Shown here: one piece after another, positions 24,899-34,400 of the stretch
How positions within the stretch are numbered: position 1 is the first letter of the stretch
Layout of the letters: every line of letters starts with the position of its first letter
Made by a program: the position numbers and the translations under genes
The notes under the pieces: generated by a model
What the model saw: the letters and a program-made list of their open reading frames with translations, nothing else
The model's database searches: none
Told to the model about the DNA's origin: nothing
NCBI GenBank assembly: GCA_964611335.1
Contig: CAZSXR010000001.1
Span: forward strand, 962,031 to 1,026,030
Reading direction: 5' to 3'
Source: BOG-1112 sp964611335
GTDB taxonomy: Bacteria; Bdellovibrionota_B; Oligoflexia; Oligoflexales; Bog-1112
DNA: 64,000 nt

Positions 24899-25623
24899 AC
24901 AAACTCTATTCCATAGAAGTCGACAATATTTCAAAAAAACTTGGTGAAAACCAAGCTCTCTCACATGTCTCTTTGCGTTTTGAAGAATCTCACATGCATG
25001 GAGTTATAGGACCTGAAGGAGCTGGAAAAACAACTCTCATGCGTATCCTTTTAGGACTGCTCAAACCTAATTCAGGACATTTAAGCTATTTTTGTAATGG
25101 TCAACGCGTAGATTTCGAGACTCTACGTGGTCAGATTGCATACATGCCCCAGCAGCAAAGTTTATACCCTGACTTGTCGGTGGATGAGCATCTCGAATTT
25201 TTTCGAGCACTTTTTAATATCGCTTATGAAGATTTCCTACGACAGAAAGAGCATCTTCTTCAGATCACACGTCTCGGTGATTTTCTCAAAAGACCTGCAA
25301 AAAAATTGTCGGGAGGAATGTATAAAAAACTAGGACTGATGTGTGCACTGCTTCGCTCTCCAGAAATTTTGTTATTAGACGAACCTACAAACGGAGTCGA
25401 TCCTATCAGTCGTCGGGAATTCTGGGACTTACTCTACCAACTAGGGGAACAAAAGATACTTATACTCGTGAGCACAGCATACATGGATGAAGCAGAACGC
25501 TGTTCTAAAATTCATCTGCTCGAAGCAGGCAAAGTTCTCGCAAGCGGTGAACCTCGACAACTTCTTTTTGAGGAAAAGGTGCGTTCACTAGACGAACTTT
25601 TCTTGAAAAGAGGTCCGCAATGA
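24895..25623 (+). CDS. ABC transporter ATPase, first-half YbhF type
   Basis: Product of 242 residues. Walker A is GPEGAGKT (39-46), Q-loop YMPQQQ, signature LSGGM (138-142) and Walker B LLLDEP (159-164). The switch-loop His is replaced by Ala195 (VSTAYMDEAE), as in the first ATPase half of YbhF-like proteins. Its own ATP site is probably weakened while its good signature motif completes the partner's site. In E. coli YbhF the two halves are fused; here the second half is a separate gene overlapping by 4 nt. Confidence 0.88.
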   Translation: MNKLYSIEVDNISKKLGENQALSHVSLRFEESHMHGVIGPEGAGKTTLMRILLGLLKPNSGHLSYFCNGQRVDFETLRGQIAYMPQQQSLYPDLSVDEHLEFFRALFNIAYEDFLRQKEHLLQITRLGDFLKRPAKKLSGGMYKKLGLMCALLRSPEILLLDEPTNGVDPISRREFWDLLYQLGEQKILILVSTAYMDEAERCSKIHLLEAGKVLASGEPRQLLFEEKVRSLDELFLKRGPQ

Positions 25624-26537
25624 ATGCTATCGAAGTCAAAAATCTCAGTGTGATCTTCGATGATTTCTACGCTGTAAACAACATCAGTTTCGAAGTGAAA
25701 AAAGGTGAAATTTTCGGCTTTTTAGGCGCTAACGGAGCAGGGAAAACGACAACCATTCGTGTGCTTTGTGGTTTACTCCCACCAAGCACAGGAGATGTCA
25801 CAATCGCTGGAATTAAATTTGCCTCCAATGAGAGGGAAATTAAAAGCCAAGTCGGATATATGTCTCAGAAATTTACTTTGTACGATGACTTGACAGTGGA
25901 AGAGAATTTAAACTTCATTGCAAGTTTGCGTAAACTTCATAAGAATAACTATCTTGAACGAAGAAAAAAAATTCTCGAATTTATTTCTTTCAAAGAATCA
26001 TTAAAATCTCTCGTTAAAAATTTACCTGGAGGCATCAAGCAGCAGCTTGCACTTGCAGCAGCGCTTCTCCATGAACCACAGATTATTTTTCTAGATGAAC
26101 CCACAGCGGGTGTAACGCCTGCCGCACGTGCTCGATTTTGGGCCTTACTGAAAGAACTTTCTGCAGAGGGTAAGACCATATTTGTAAGTACGCACTACAT
26201 GGATGAAGCAGAACAGTGTGAGCGTATTGCTCTTATGGGTGCTGGTAAGATCATCGCTTTGGATAGCCCTGAAAACCTTAAAAATAAGGCCTTTCCAAGA
26301 GGTCTTTATGAATGGACTCCAAAAGATTCCAAGCGTTTTGTGAGAGCAAAAGATTTAACTTTAACTTCGGAATTCGATTTTTTTGAACCTTATGGTTTTC
26401 GCTTTCATGCAAGTTTTAAAGATCCTGCAATTGGAGAAGAACACATACTTCACTATGCAAAAGATTTTGAAATACGAAAAATCAAACCTACTTTGGAAGA
26501 TGTCTTCATTCACTGGATAGAGGATCATCAGAGATGA
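25620..26537 (+). CDS. ABC transporter ATPase, second-half YbhF type
   Basis: Product of 305 residues. Walker A GANGAGKT (36-43), signature LPGGI (135-139) in place of LSGGQ, Walker B FLDEP (157-161), D-loop AGVTP instead of GLDP, and an intact switch His192 (VSTHYMDEAE). About 70 extra residues follow the ATPase core. It probably pairs with the preceding ATPase as an asymmetric dimer with one canonical and one degenerate site, powering drug or lipid export through the two permeases that follow. Confidence 0.88.
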   Translation: MNAIEVKNLSVIFDDFYAVNNISFEVKKGEIFGFLGANGAGKTTTIRVLCGLLPPSTGDVTIAGIKFASNEREIKSQVGYMSQKFTLYDDLTVEENLNFIASLRKLHKNNYLERRKKILEFISFKESLKSLVKNLPGGIKQQLALAAALLHEPQIIFLDEPTAGVTPAARARFWALLKELSAEGKTIFVSTHYMDEAEQCERIALMGAGKIIALDSPENLKNKAFPRGLYEWTPKDSKRFVRAKDLTLTSEFDFFEPYGFRFHASFKDPAIGEEHILHYAKDFEIRKIKPTLEDVFIHWIEDHQR

Positions 26538-27649
26538 ATATCAATTGGAGACGAACTTTTGCGATCACTCGCAAGGAGGTTTATCACATACTCCGAGATC
26601 CTTTTACGTTGACTCTGTCCATGGGTCTTCCCATGTTTATGGTCTTTACCTTTGGTTACGCGATAGATTTCAACACAAAGTATTTGCCCATAGCTATTTA
26701 TGATCCTAGTATCTCTCAGAGCTCCCGTGAACTTGTAGAAACATTCAGCAGTTCTCAGTATTTTATCTCTTCCCCAGTATCCTCACCTGACGAGGCTCTA
26801 GAAGCCATTGCTGCGCAACGGGTTCATGCAGCCTTGATTTTAAATCCTGATTTCGAATCGCGTCTTTTTGAAAAAAAACCAGCGAGAGTCCAGCTGCTTC
26901 TCGATGGTTCCGACAATTCTACAGTCAGTCCTATTTTGAATTACGTTTCATCTATACAAATTCTTGCTTCACAGAGAATCACAGAAGAAAAAATTCCTGA
27001 AATTCTCAAAATCAAAACACGTTTTCTCTTCAATCCCGAATTAAATAGCCAGTGGTTTGTCATTCCAGGTTTAGCAGTTGTTGTCATGGCTATGCTTTCT
27101 ATTTTGCTCACAGCACTGACCGTCGCACGCGAATGGGAAAATGGTTCCATGGAACTTCTGCTCTCCACTCCGGTTCGTCCTATAGAAATCATTTTAGGCA
27201 AGCTTGCACCCTACGGAATTATGGCTTTAATTGCCGTCTTTTTTGTATATTTACTTTCTCGTGGGATCTTTGGAATCCCTTTTCAAGGAAGTCACTTTGT
27301 CTACACTCTCGGAGCCAGTATTTTTCTCGTCACCTATCTTGCACAGGGACTGTTGATTTCCGTACTCACACGCAATCAACAGCTTGCGATGCAATTTGCA
27401 ATGATGTCAGGAATGATTCCTTCCCAATTATTATCGGGATTTATTTTTCCCATTGAAAGTATGCCTAAATTTTTTCAGTACTTTACTATGATTTTTCCAG
27501 CACGTTGGTATATGACGATTGCACGCAGTTCCTATTTGAAAGGTTCTATGCTTTCAGATATGGCTCTTGCGTTTTTAGGTTTGACGGTATTGTGTGTAAT
27601 CATGGTGAGCCTTGCGACTCATAATTTTAAAAGAGATTTGGAGCCATGA
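26534..27649 (+). CDS. ABC-2 permease, YbhS-like
   Basis: Product of 371 residues with a first membrane span (about 25-43), a large periplasmic domain, then five spans. The AREWENGSMELLLSTPVRPIEI segment (shown here as one motif around residue 200) is the ABC-2 elbow that touches the ATPases. It probably forms a heterodimer with the next permease. The start overlaps the ATPase gene by 4 nt. Confidence 0.85.
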   Translation: MNINWRRTFAITRKEVYHILRDPFTLTLSMGLPMFMVFTFGYAIDFNTKYLPIAIYDPSISQSSRELVETFSSSQYFISSPVSSPDEALEAIAAQRVHAALILNPDFESRLFEKKPARVQLLLDGSDNSTVSPILNYVSSIQILASQRITEEKIPEILKIKTRFLFNPELNSQWFVIPGLAVVVMAMLSILLTALTVAREWENGSMELLLSTPVRPIEIILGKLAPYGIMALIAVFFVYLLSRGIFGIPFQGSHFVYTLGASIFLVTYLAQGLLISVLTRNQQLAMQFAMMSGMIPSQLLSGFIFPIESMPKFFQYFTMIFPARWYMTIARSSYLKGSMLSDMALAFLGLTVLCVIMVSLATHNFKRDLEP

Positions 27650-28752
27650 AACTATCGACACTCAATGGTTTTATATTGAAAGAATTCAAACAGGCTTTGC
27701 GTGATCCGCGTATGCGCCTTCTGTTGTTTGTTATGCCTATGATTCAACTCACACTGTTTGGTGTTGCAATTTCAAACGAAGTTAAAAATATACGCTTATG
27801 GACACCAGCGACGACCAATGATTATGTTTTGCACCACATTTATACACGAGCTATTGCAAGCAAGTGGTTTCTTGAAACACATTTTGATCGCAATGAGGAT
27901 CCCTTTAAACTCCTCCGAGCAGGAAAAATAGATGCTGCGCTTGTAGGGCCGCCCGGAGGCTTGAGCGAAGCTTTAGGCAAGGGTTCTGCAAACTTGCAAA
28001 TACTTGTCAATGCGACAAACGTAGTCCAAGCGCAAGCCGTTGAAGGCTATTTGAAGGCGATTTCAACTCAAGTTTTAAAAGATGATCTCAAACTTACAAA
28101 TAGAGCACCTAGCATAGATATCGCTGTACGTGTGCTTTATAATCCTTCTCTAGAAACTTCCTATTTTATGGTGCCAGGTGTGATGAGTATGCTGATGTGC
28201 ATCATCACCATTATTTTAACAAGTATGTCAATCACTCGGGAAAAAGAATCGGGAACTTTCGAAATGCTAATTTCCGCACCGATTCGTGCAAGGGAAGTGA
28301 TTTTCGGAAAGACCATTCCCTATGTTGTTTTAGGAATGAGCAATGTACCGCTTATACTTGGTGTTGCTATGCTTGTCTTTGGCGTTCCAATGCGTGGTTC
28401 TTACATATATTTATTAATTGCCTCTTTCGCGTATGTATGTACGACGGTTGCAATTGGAACTTTGATTTCAACATTTGCAAATAACCAATCACAGTCCACA
28501 CTGGGAAGTTTTATTTTTTTATTCCCTGCGATTTTACTTTCAGGATTGATGTTTCCTCTTGAAAACATGCCTACAGCAATGAAATGGGTTTCGTATTTGA
28601 ATCCTCTTTCGCACTTTTTATCTTTGCTCAGAAACATCATGTTGAAAGGAGGAGACACTCAGTTTGTATTTTTTCATGTGAGTGTTTTATCTCTGATGGC
28701 CTGTGTGAGTGTCCTCTGGAGCTTCCAACGCTTTCATACAACTTTGCGTTAG
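27646..28752 (+). CDS. ABC-2 permease, YbhR-like
   Basis: Product of 368 residues with the same one-plus-five span layout as its neighbour and the ABC-2 elbow ITREKESGTFEMLISAP. It ends in a region with FLFPAILLSGLMFPLENMP, a family hallmark before the last spans. It completes the YbhGFSR-like exporter: TolC channel, adaptor, two ATPases, two permeases. The substrate is unknown; E. coli YbhFSR has been linked to cation and drug efflux. Confidence 0.85.
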   Translation: MKLSTLNGFILKEFKQALRDPRMRLLLFVMPMIQLTLFGVAISNEVKNIRLWTPATTNDYVLHHIYTRAIASKWFLETHFDRNEDPFKLLRAGKIDAALVGPPGGLSEALGKGSANLQILVNATNVVQAQAVEGYLKAISTQVLKDDLKLTNRAPSIDIAVRVLYNPSLETSYFMVPGVMSMLMCIITIILTSMSITREKESGTFEMLISAPIRAREVIFGKTIPYVVLGMSNVPLILGVAMLVFGVPMRGSYIYLLIASFAYVCTTVAIGTLISTFANNQSQSTLGSFIFLFPAILLSGLMFPLENMPTAMKWVSYLNPLSHFLSLLRNIMLKGGDTQFVFFHVSVLSLMACVSVLWSFQRFHTTLR

Positions 28753-28753
28753 A

Positions 28754-29170
28754 CTAAAGTAGTGATGAAATATGCTTTTTCATGAAGTCTTCAATTAAAT
28801 GATATTCTTTTTTTTCCAGTATTGCTCGCAAAACATTTCTATCGACGTTCAAGTAGTCATGAACCAAGATATTTCTCAAACCTACAATAGGTTCCCATTT
28901 TTGTAGTTCACTTTGCGAAATCAATTTTAAATCAAATAATTTTTGAAAATTTTCATAAGCACCGACAGCAACAGCTTTGTTGTGCTTTTTCACCAACCTT
29001 TTTGCAACTCCGATTCCCGCCTCTATAAGGATCTGCAAATCACGCTCTATGCAACGAAAATCTTTGTTCACAAGCTTATTAAGATCTCGTGAATATTCAT
29101 CGAGTTCTTCAACACATTCTCGAATATGTTCCTGAATCGATTGTGCGTAATTTTCTATTTTTTTATCCAT
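28754..29170 (-). CDS. hepT: HepT-like HEPN ribonuclease toxin
   Basis: From ATG 29170 the product is 138 all-helical residues with the HEPN active-site motif R-x4-H-x-Y as RNILVHDY (Arg99, His104, Tyr106). This family cuts RNA and, in complete systems, is silenced when the MntA nucleotidyltransferase adds AMP to the Tyr. The frame extends upstream to 29197 without a better start. The start codon lies inside the end of a 35-codon ORF resembling the first residues of MntA, and there is no ribosome binding site, so translation is likely coupled. No complete MntA is encoded nearby. Confidence 0.78.
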   Translation of the reverse strand: MDKKIENYAQSIQEHIRECVEELDEYSRDLNKLVNKDFRCIERDLQILIEAGIGVAKRLVKKHNKAVAVGAYENFQKLFDLKLISQSELQKWEPIVGLRNILVHDYLNVDRNVLRAILEKKEYHLIEDFMKKHISSLL

Positions 29171-29270
29171 AAACAACCAAAGCCGAAAGGACTGCAATAT
29201 TCTTGTCTTCTTCCGCTAGCTTTATAAGTTGATCGAGAAGGGGATTTTTTAATTTTGAAGGTTTTTTCAT
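29163..29270 (-). pseudogene. Truncated MntA-like antitoxin remnant
   Basis: An ORF of 35 residues, ATG 29270 to TAA 29163, reads LLDQLIKLAEEDKNIAV followed by ALVVYG. This resembles the first helix and strand of MntA-type minimal nucleotidyltransferases up to the point where the GS-x10-DxD catalytic motif should begin; that part is missing. The stop overlaps the hepT start. A 7-bp inverted repeat (TAAAGTA 29284-29290, TACTTTA 29296-29302) upstream could be an operator. An internal deletion joining the mntA start to hepT is the simplest reading. Confidence 0.5.
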
Positions 29271-29428
29271 ATTTTTTGGGCCCTAAAGTAAAGGCTACTT
29301 TAAGATCTTAGCAAAATACTCTCCTAAGTCGAAGATCTATGTTTTGCAATTGAAAAATATTTAAACTCCCCACAAACGATGTTATGCTTTTTCAACTGTT
29401 AGTTTTGAACCAACACAAGGAAACAGCT

Positions 29429-31456
29429 ATGGTGCGTCAGTCAATCTTTGTCCTCACTGCGGCTCTGTCTCTAGATGCCTGTGCAACACCGAAACAAAAC
29501 CAAGTCAGTATGGCACTTGCAAGTAGCGGACAATGTACTCCCAGCTCTGCCATTCCCGATCGCAGATCTTTTCCGGTAAATCCTACACTCAACCCTTGCG
29601 ATAACTTCTATCAGTATGCATGTTCGGAAGCATTATCTTGCTTCAAACTACGCGAGGACAGAAATCGTCACATTTTTGCCTTCAGCGATTCAAGCGAACG
29701 TCTTCTCGATAAAAAGAAACAGTTTCTCAAAGATCTGAGTTCTAAAAGAAAGGACCTTACAGGTTGGTCGCAATCACTTGCAAATGTCTATTCTGCGTGT
29801 ATGAATGAAGAGTCCGGCAAAAGCGAAGAACTTTCTTTCGTAAAAGAAAAAATCAAAACCGTCGAATCTTTAAATACACGCGAAGAACTTTTGCATTTCT
29901 TTGCAGAAGAAAATCTTGCTTCAAAAGTCGCTCTTATTGACTACCAAAGCACACCAAACTTAGAAAATTCCGACATCTCTGATGTGATTCTGGATCCCAC
30001 GCCTCGTTTGATGAATCTTCCTGAACGAAGCTACTATTATAATCAACAGCTTATGAGCGACTATACAAAACTCGTTCAAAAGTTTTTCACAACTCTTGGT
30101 TTAAGAAATGCAAGGAACCGAGCGAAAGCCATCGTTGCTTTCGAAAAAGGCCTAGCAGAAGCCTATCCCCTTCCTCAGGAAATGCGTAAGCTGTATGTGG
30201 AAAAACGTTATATAAGTCGAGACAAACTGATTTCAGAACATCCTTCCTTGCTTTTATCTACGGTGCTCCAAAATATCCCTCATAATATCGTATTCCGCGA
30301 TGTCGTTCCTGCAAGTTTAAAATATGTAGATAATAAATTCGCACGTCTAAATGTACAAACTCTTAAGGATCTTTACCTTTACAACGTTCTTAGCCCTGAA
30401 ATGGACAATGCTTATCCTCAATACTTTGCGAAAAAATTTGAGTTTAAAAAAACCTATCTTGGAGGGCCTGCGAAACGTCCTGTGCGTGATGAACGCTGCG
30501 CTATGTATGTGATGAATAGTTACGCAAAAGAGTTGGATCACGAAGTGATCGAAGTTTTATATCCAAATTTCCCATCTCAAACTTTTGAAAATCTCGTGGA
30601 AAAAATTCGTGTAGCCATGGTAGACCGTGTTTCCAAAAACACATGGTTGAGCGAAAAGGGACGCGAAGGCGCATTAAAAAAACTACGCGCAGTTAAAATG
30701 CGGATTGTGAAACCTAAAAACGAAAAGGAATGGGACTTACAGAAAAATGGAAGCTACAGAGATGATGCTAAAATTGCTAACTCTTACGAACAAAATCGCT
30801 TACTCCGCGAAAAAATGATCGAAGACCTTTCTCATAAACGCAATAAAGATGCATGGGAGATGAATCCTCTTCTCGTCAATGCCTACTATGATCCTTCGAG
30901 CAATACCTTCAACATGCCTATGGGCATTCTTCAGTACCCATTCTTCGATGAATCTTTGAAAGAGTATGAAAATTTAGGATCTGTAGGGGTTGTAGTTGGC
31001 CATGAAATAGGACATGCCTTCGATGATAATGGAGCTAAATTCAACGAAAACGGAGTGCTCGAAGATTGGATGACACCGGAAGACATCGCTACTTTCGCAA
31101 GATTAGGTTCCGTTTTGATTGCTCAATATGATGCAGTTGGACACAACGGTAAGCTGACTCTTGGAGAAAATATTGCAGATACTACAGGTTTGAATTTTGC
31201 TTACGGAGCTGCCTTTCCAAACAACGAAGGAAGCAAAGAAGAGAAGCAAGATTTCTTCCTACAGTACGCTCGCGATTGGTGTGGAGTGATGACTCCTTCA
31301 GAATATGAGCATCGTGTCAAAACTGATCCACATGCGCAGACAGAAGTACGTGTAAATGTCCCTATTAAGAATCAAGACGGCTTTTACGAAGCTTTCTCTT
31401 GTAAGGAAGGAGATAAGATGTATCTCCCAAGAGAACAACGTTTACGTATGTGGTAA
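29429..31456 (+). CDS. M13-family (neprilysin-like) zinc metallopeptidase, lipoprotein
   Basis: Start ATG 29429 with AAGGAA upstream; an ATG at 29384 lacks a site. The 675-residue product has a lipoprotein signal ending in LDAC (Cys18), then the M13 N-terminal domain and catalytic domain. NAYYDPSSNTFNMP is the substrate-binding NAYY motif, HEIGH (525-529) with Glu526 is the zinc and catalytic motif, and ENIAD (580-584) gives the third ligand Glu580. The end matches the family's Cys...Trp terminus. It would cleave peptides in the periplasm or at the outer membrane. Monocistronic; its stop lies just before the convergent gene at 31461. Confidence 0.92.
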   Translation: MVRQSIFVLTAALSLDACATPKQNQVSMALASSGQCTPSSAIPDRRSFPVNPTLNPCDNFYQYACSEALSCFKLREDRNRHIFAFSDSSERLLDKKKQFLKDLSSKRKDLTGWSQSLANVYSACMNEESGKSEELSFVKEKIKTVESLNTREELLHFFAEENLASKVALIDYQSTPNLENSDISDVILDPTPRLMNLPERSYYYNQQLMSDYTKLVQKFFTTLGLRNARNRAKAIVAFEKGLAEAYPLPQEMRKLYVEKRYISRDKLISEHPSLLLSTVLQNIPHNIVFRDVVPASLKYVDNKFARLNVQTLKDLYLYNVLSPEMDNAYPQYFAKKFEFKKTYLGGPAKRPVRDERCAMYVMNSYAKELDHEVIEVLYPNFPSQTFENLVEKIRVAMVDRVSKNTWLSEKGREGALKKLRAVKMRIVKPKNEKEWDLQKNGSYRDDAKIANSYEQNRLLREKMIEDLSHKRNKDAWEMNPLLVNAYYDPSSNTFNMPMGILQYPFFDESLKEYENLGSVGVVVGHEIGHAFDDNGAKFNENGVLEDWMTPEDIATFARLGSVLIAQYDAVGHNGKLTLGENIADTTGLNFAYGAAFPNNEGSKEEKQDFFLQYARDWCGVMTPSEYEHRVKTDPHAQTEVRVNVPIKNQDGFYEAFSCKEGDKMYLPREQRLRMW

Positions 31457-31460
31457 GCGT

Positions 31461-34400
31461 TTATTCTTTTGGGAAAAGAAGGAGGGCATCGGAGATCTGT
31501 CGATCATGAGTGCTACTTTGGGTCCCATCTTGCAACTTAAGATGGGAGGAAGGCCCTCCATCTAGATTGATAGCATGCAAACATCCAATATCTTGAAGAG
31601 TTGTACTCAACTGCTCTGGTGACGCATGTGCGAAACTTGCCAACAACCAGTGCTTATCCTTCAAATAACAAAGAGTCGAGCGATTCGTATTGAATATGTT
31701 ATTTGCCATACCTCTTAGAAAACTATCTTTGAAGCTAAAATTTGGATTAGAAACACCATTAAGGACCAAGGAATCCCCACTCATGATATAGTCCATACTC
31801 TTCCATAAAGAGTCCTGGCTTGCATCTTCCGTTGTGTGGTCGTTTTCAACAGGAACTACGAAACTATGCGTCAAATTAATTTTAGCACCTTCTACAAATC
31901 GTGAAAATTCCTCTTCATTTCGTATAGTTAACTCAAAAGAATTTTGAGTTAAAAGAATGTTCTCATCCAAATCAGGATTCTCATTATCAGAATGAAACTT
32001 CACAGCTGTAATGCTTTCTCCACAGATAAACACTACGGCTTTTTGCTGTTTGTAGCTCACGAAAACCAGAGACTCATGAGCATAAGGAACCAATTCTTTG
32101 CGTGTCAATTCGAATTGAGAATCTCCTATATTTAAAAACCATTTCGTTTTCAAAAAGGAAGCATAAACGTCTTGTTCACCCTCCTTATTTTGCTTCCATC
32201 CAATAACAGCCCAATAGTCTTTGCTATCGTTCACAAGACCTTTAGGAGTTTGAAGTATACTTACGGGGAAGGTAGACTCACTACCCACACCTACAAAACG
32301 ACGTGTTGCCCAACTCAAAAAGTTGTTTTCTCTATATCCAAAAAAACCACCATTCAATCCACCGTAAGATTTCGGATTTTCTTTGATATAATCCGCAAGA
32401 TTTTTACCTTGAAACCAAGAATCCGCATGCACAATTCTTAAGTCAACTCGCCTAGGATCTGCATGCAAAGCATGAATAGAAGGATCTTCAAATTCCCAGA
32501 ATTCCAACCCTGGTGCAATTGTTCGCCTACGATCAGGACTTTCAAGATTCAAGCTCATTTGAGACAAGAAAGTGCTTATTAATTCATAATTCGATGACAT
32601 AAAGAAAGCATGATCACTAGGCAATTTATCTAAAATGGATTTTAATTCGATTAAAAATGTTTTATCAAAAATTTCTATGTAGTGAACAAAGAGATTTATA
32701 ATTTTATCTCCCCACTGATCTTCCAACTCGGTTGAATGTTCAAAATTCCCCAGAATCTCTCTGTTGATCTGAGATTCTGTTTTAGCCAATTTCAACCGAA
32801 TCAAATCCAATACCCCACCCTCTTTTTTCACTTTATCCTGAATCTCTTTTTCCATAATCAACAAAGATATTTCTAAATAGATACGTTTACTATATGAAAA
32901 TTCAGTTTTTGTATTCAGAGAATTTTCCAATTCCTGTTTACAAGAATTTATTAAAGACTTACTCACACCTTTTTCGCTAAGAACTCTATATGTGAATAGT
33001 GGATCTTCTCTCATATTCAGACAGGCGAGTTTCGAATCATGGGGATTGATCTGGAATAGAAGGTTCAAAACTTCCGCTCGAATTTCAGAACTAAAACTTT
33101 GTGTTGGGAATACAGGTCCCAACTCTAAAATAGCACTTGAGATTCTAAGGTTTTTCTTTATCTCTGAAAGTTCTTCTGAACTTAGCAAGAACACACCTTT
33201 CTCATAGGCTCTTTCGAGTATCTTCTGCAATCTCTGTCTTTTTTCGAAGGGAATAGTAGACCATTCATCCGCTCTAGCGTTCATCATGATAAGAAATGCA
33301 TGAAGCGCTAATAGATCTTTATGAAAATGAATTTTGTAAATAGCTTCATCCAGCCACACAAAAGGGGTTTTAAACATAGACTCGTCTAAAGCTAAAACAA
33401 ACCCTACATCTTCACGAGTAAAATCAAGGTGCTTTGAAACATTGTATTTCATTTTTGCAAAAGAATCAGAAAATGATGACTGGTAGCCGAAATAAGTATG
33501 ATACATCTCTTGAAATTCAGAAAACAAGCGAGGAGTGCTCCCTCCTACAAAAGAAAGGAGTTCAAACAATTGTCTTCCCAATTCTTGATGACCCTTTTCA
33601 TTTCTATGGAAGACCGAAGTAAAACTAGAAATAGAGGATCTGAGAGCTTCCAAAACTTCTTTCTTGGATTGCAGAAGGGTCTCTTTATAATTCAGTAAAG
33701 CAAGATCGTCAGGATATAAATCCATGTATTGATCGAATACATATGAATTATTTCTGTTCAATAAAAGCTTTCTTAGCAAGTTCCTAATTTCCAAATCTTC
33801 TTTTTGAGATTGCAGAAAATAAATGAGACTGTATGGATTTCTTTCTTTCATCAATTTTTTTCTAAATTTCAAAACAATCTGATTATAGTTAGGGAGTTTT
33901 TGAGCCTTCTCTGAAAAGAGTTCATATGTTGAACCATGAGATAGAATCAAATCTCCAACATGCTCGTACAATTCCTCTCTAAAATACGGAAGATCTAATT
34001 CTAAGTAATCCCATACCTCATTACTATCTTGGCTTTTAAGAACTCTAGATGCGGTAGCTATAAGGATGTCTTCTTCTACATTTGAAACCCCTTTGATTTT
34101 GATCAAAGGCAAGAGCAAATAAAGTGTATTATTTTTGAGAGCTTCTTCATATAAAGATTTTATCACCTCATCTTTTTCTTCGGGACGAAGAGCTTTGATA
34201 TACATCTCAGTATAATAGGAGCTATAGCTCGAACTTAAAAGATGCCCATGAATCATCTCCCTGATGTCAGAATCGCTTGGAAGGAACTCAAGCAAACTAA
34301 TAGCCTGACTTACATCTTTTTCTAACAGAATATTCTGTTTTAAACGGACAAGAATGTGCTCTTTTTCTTCAGGAAAGAGGGCTATATAGCGAGAAAAAAA

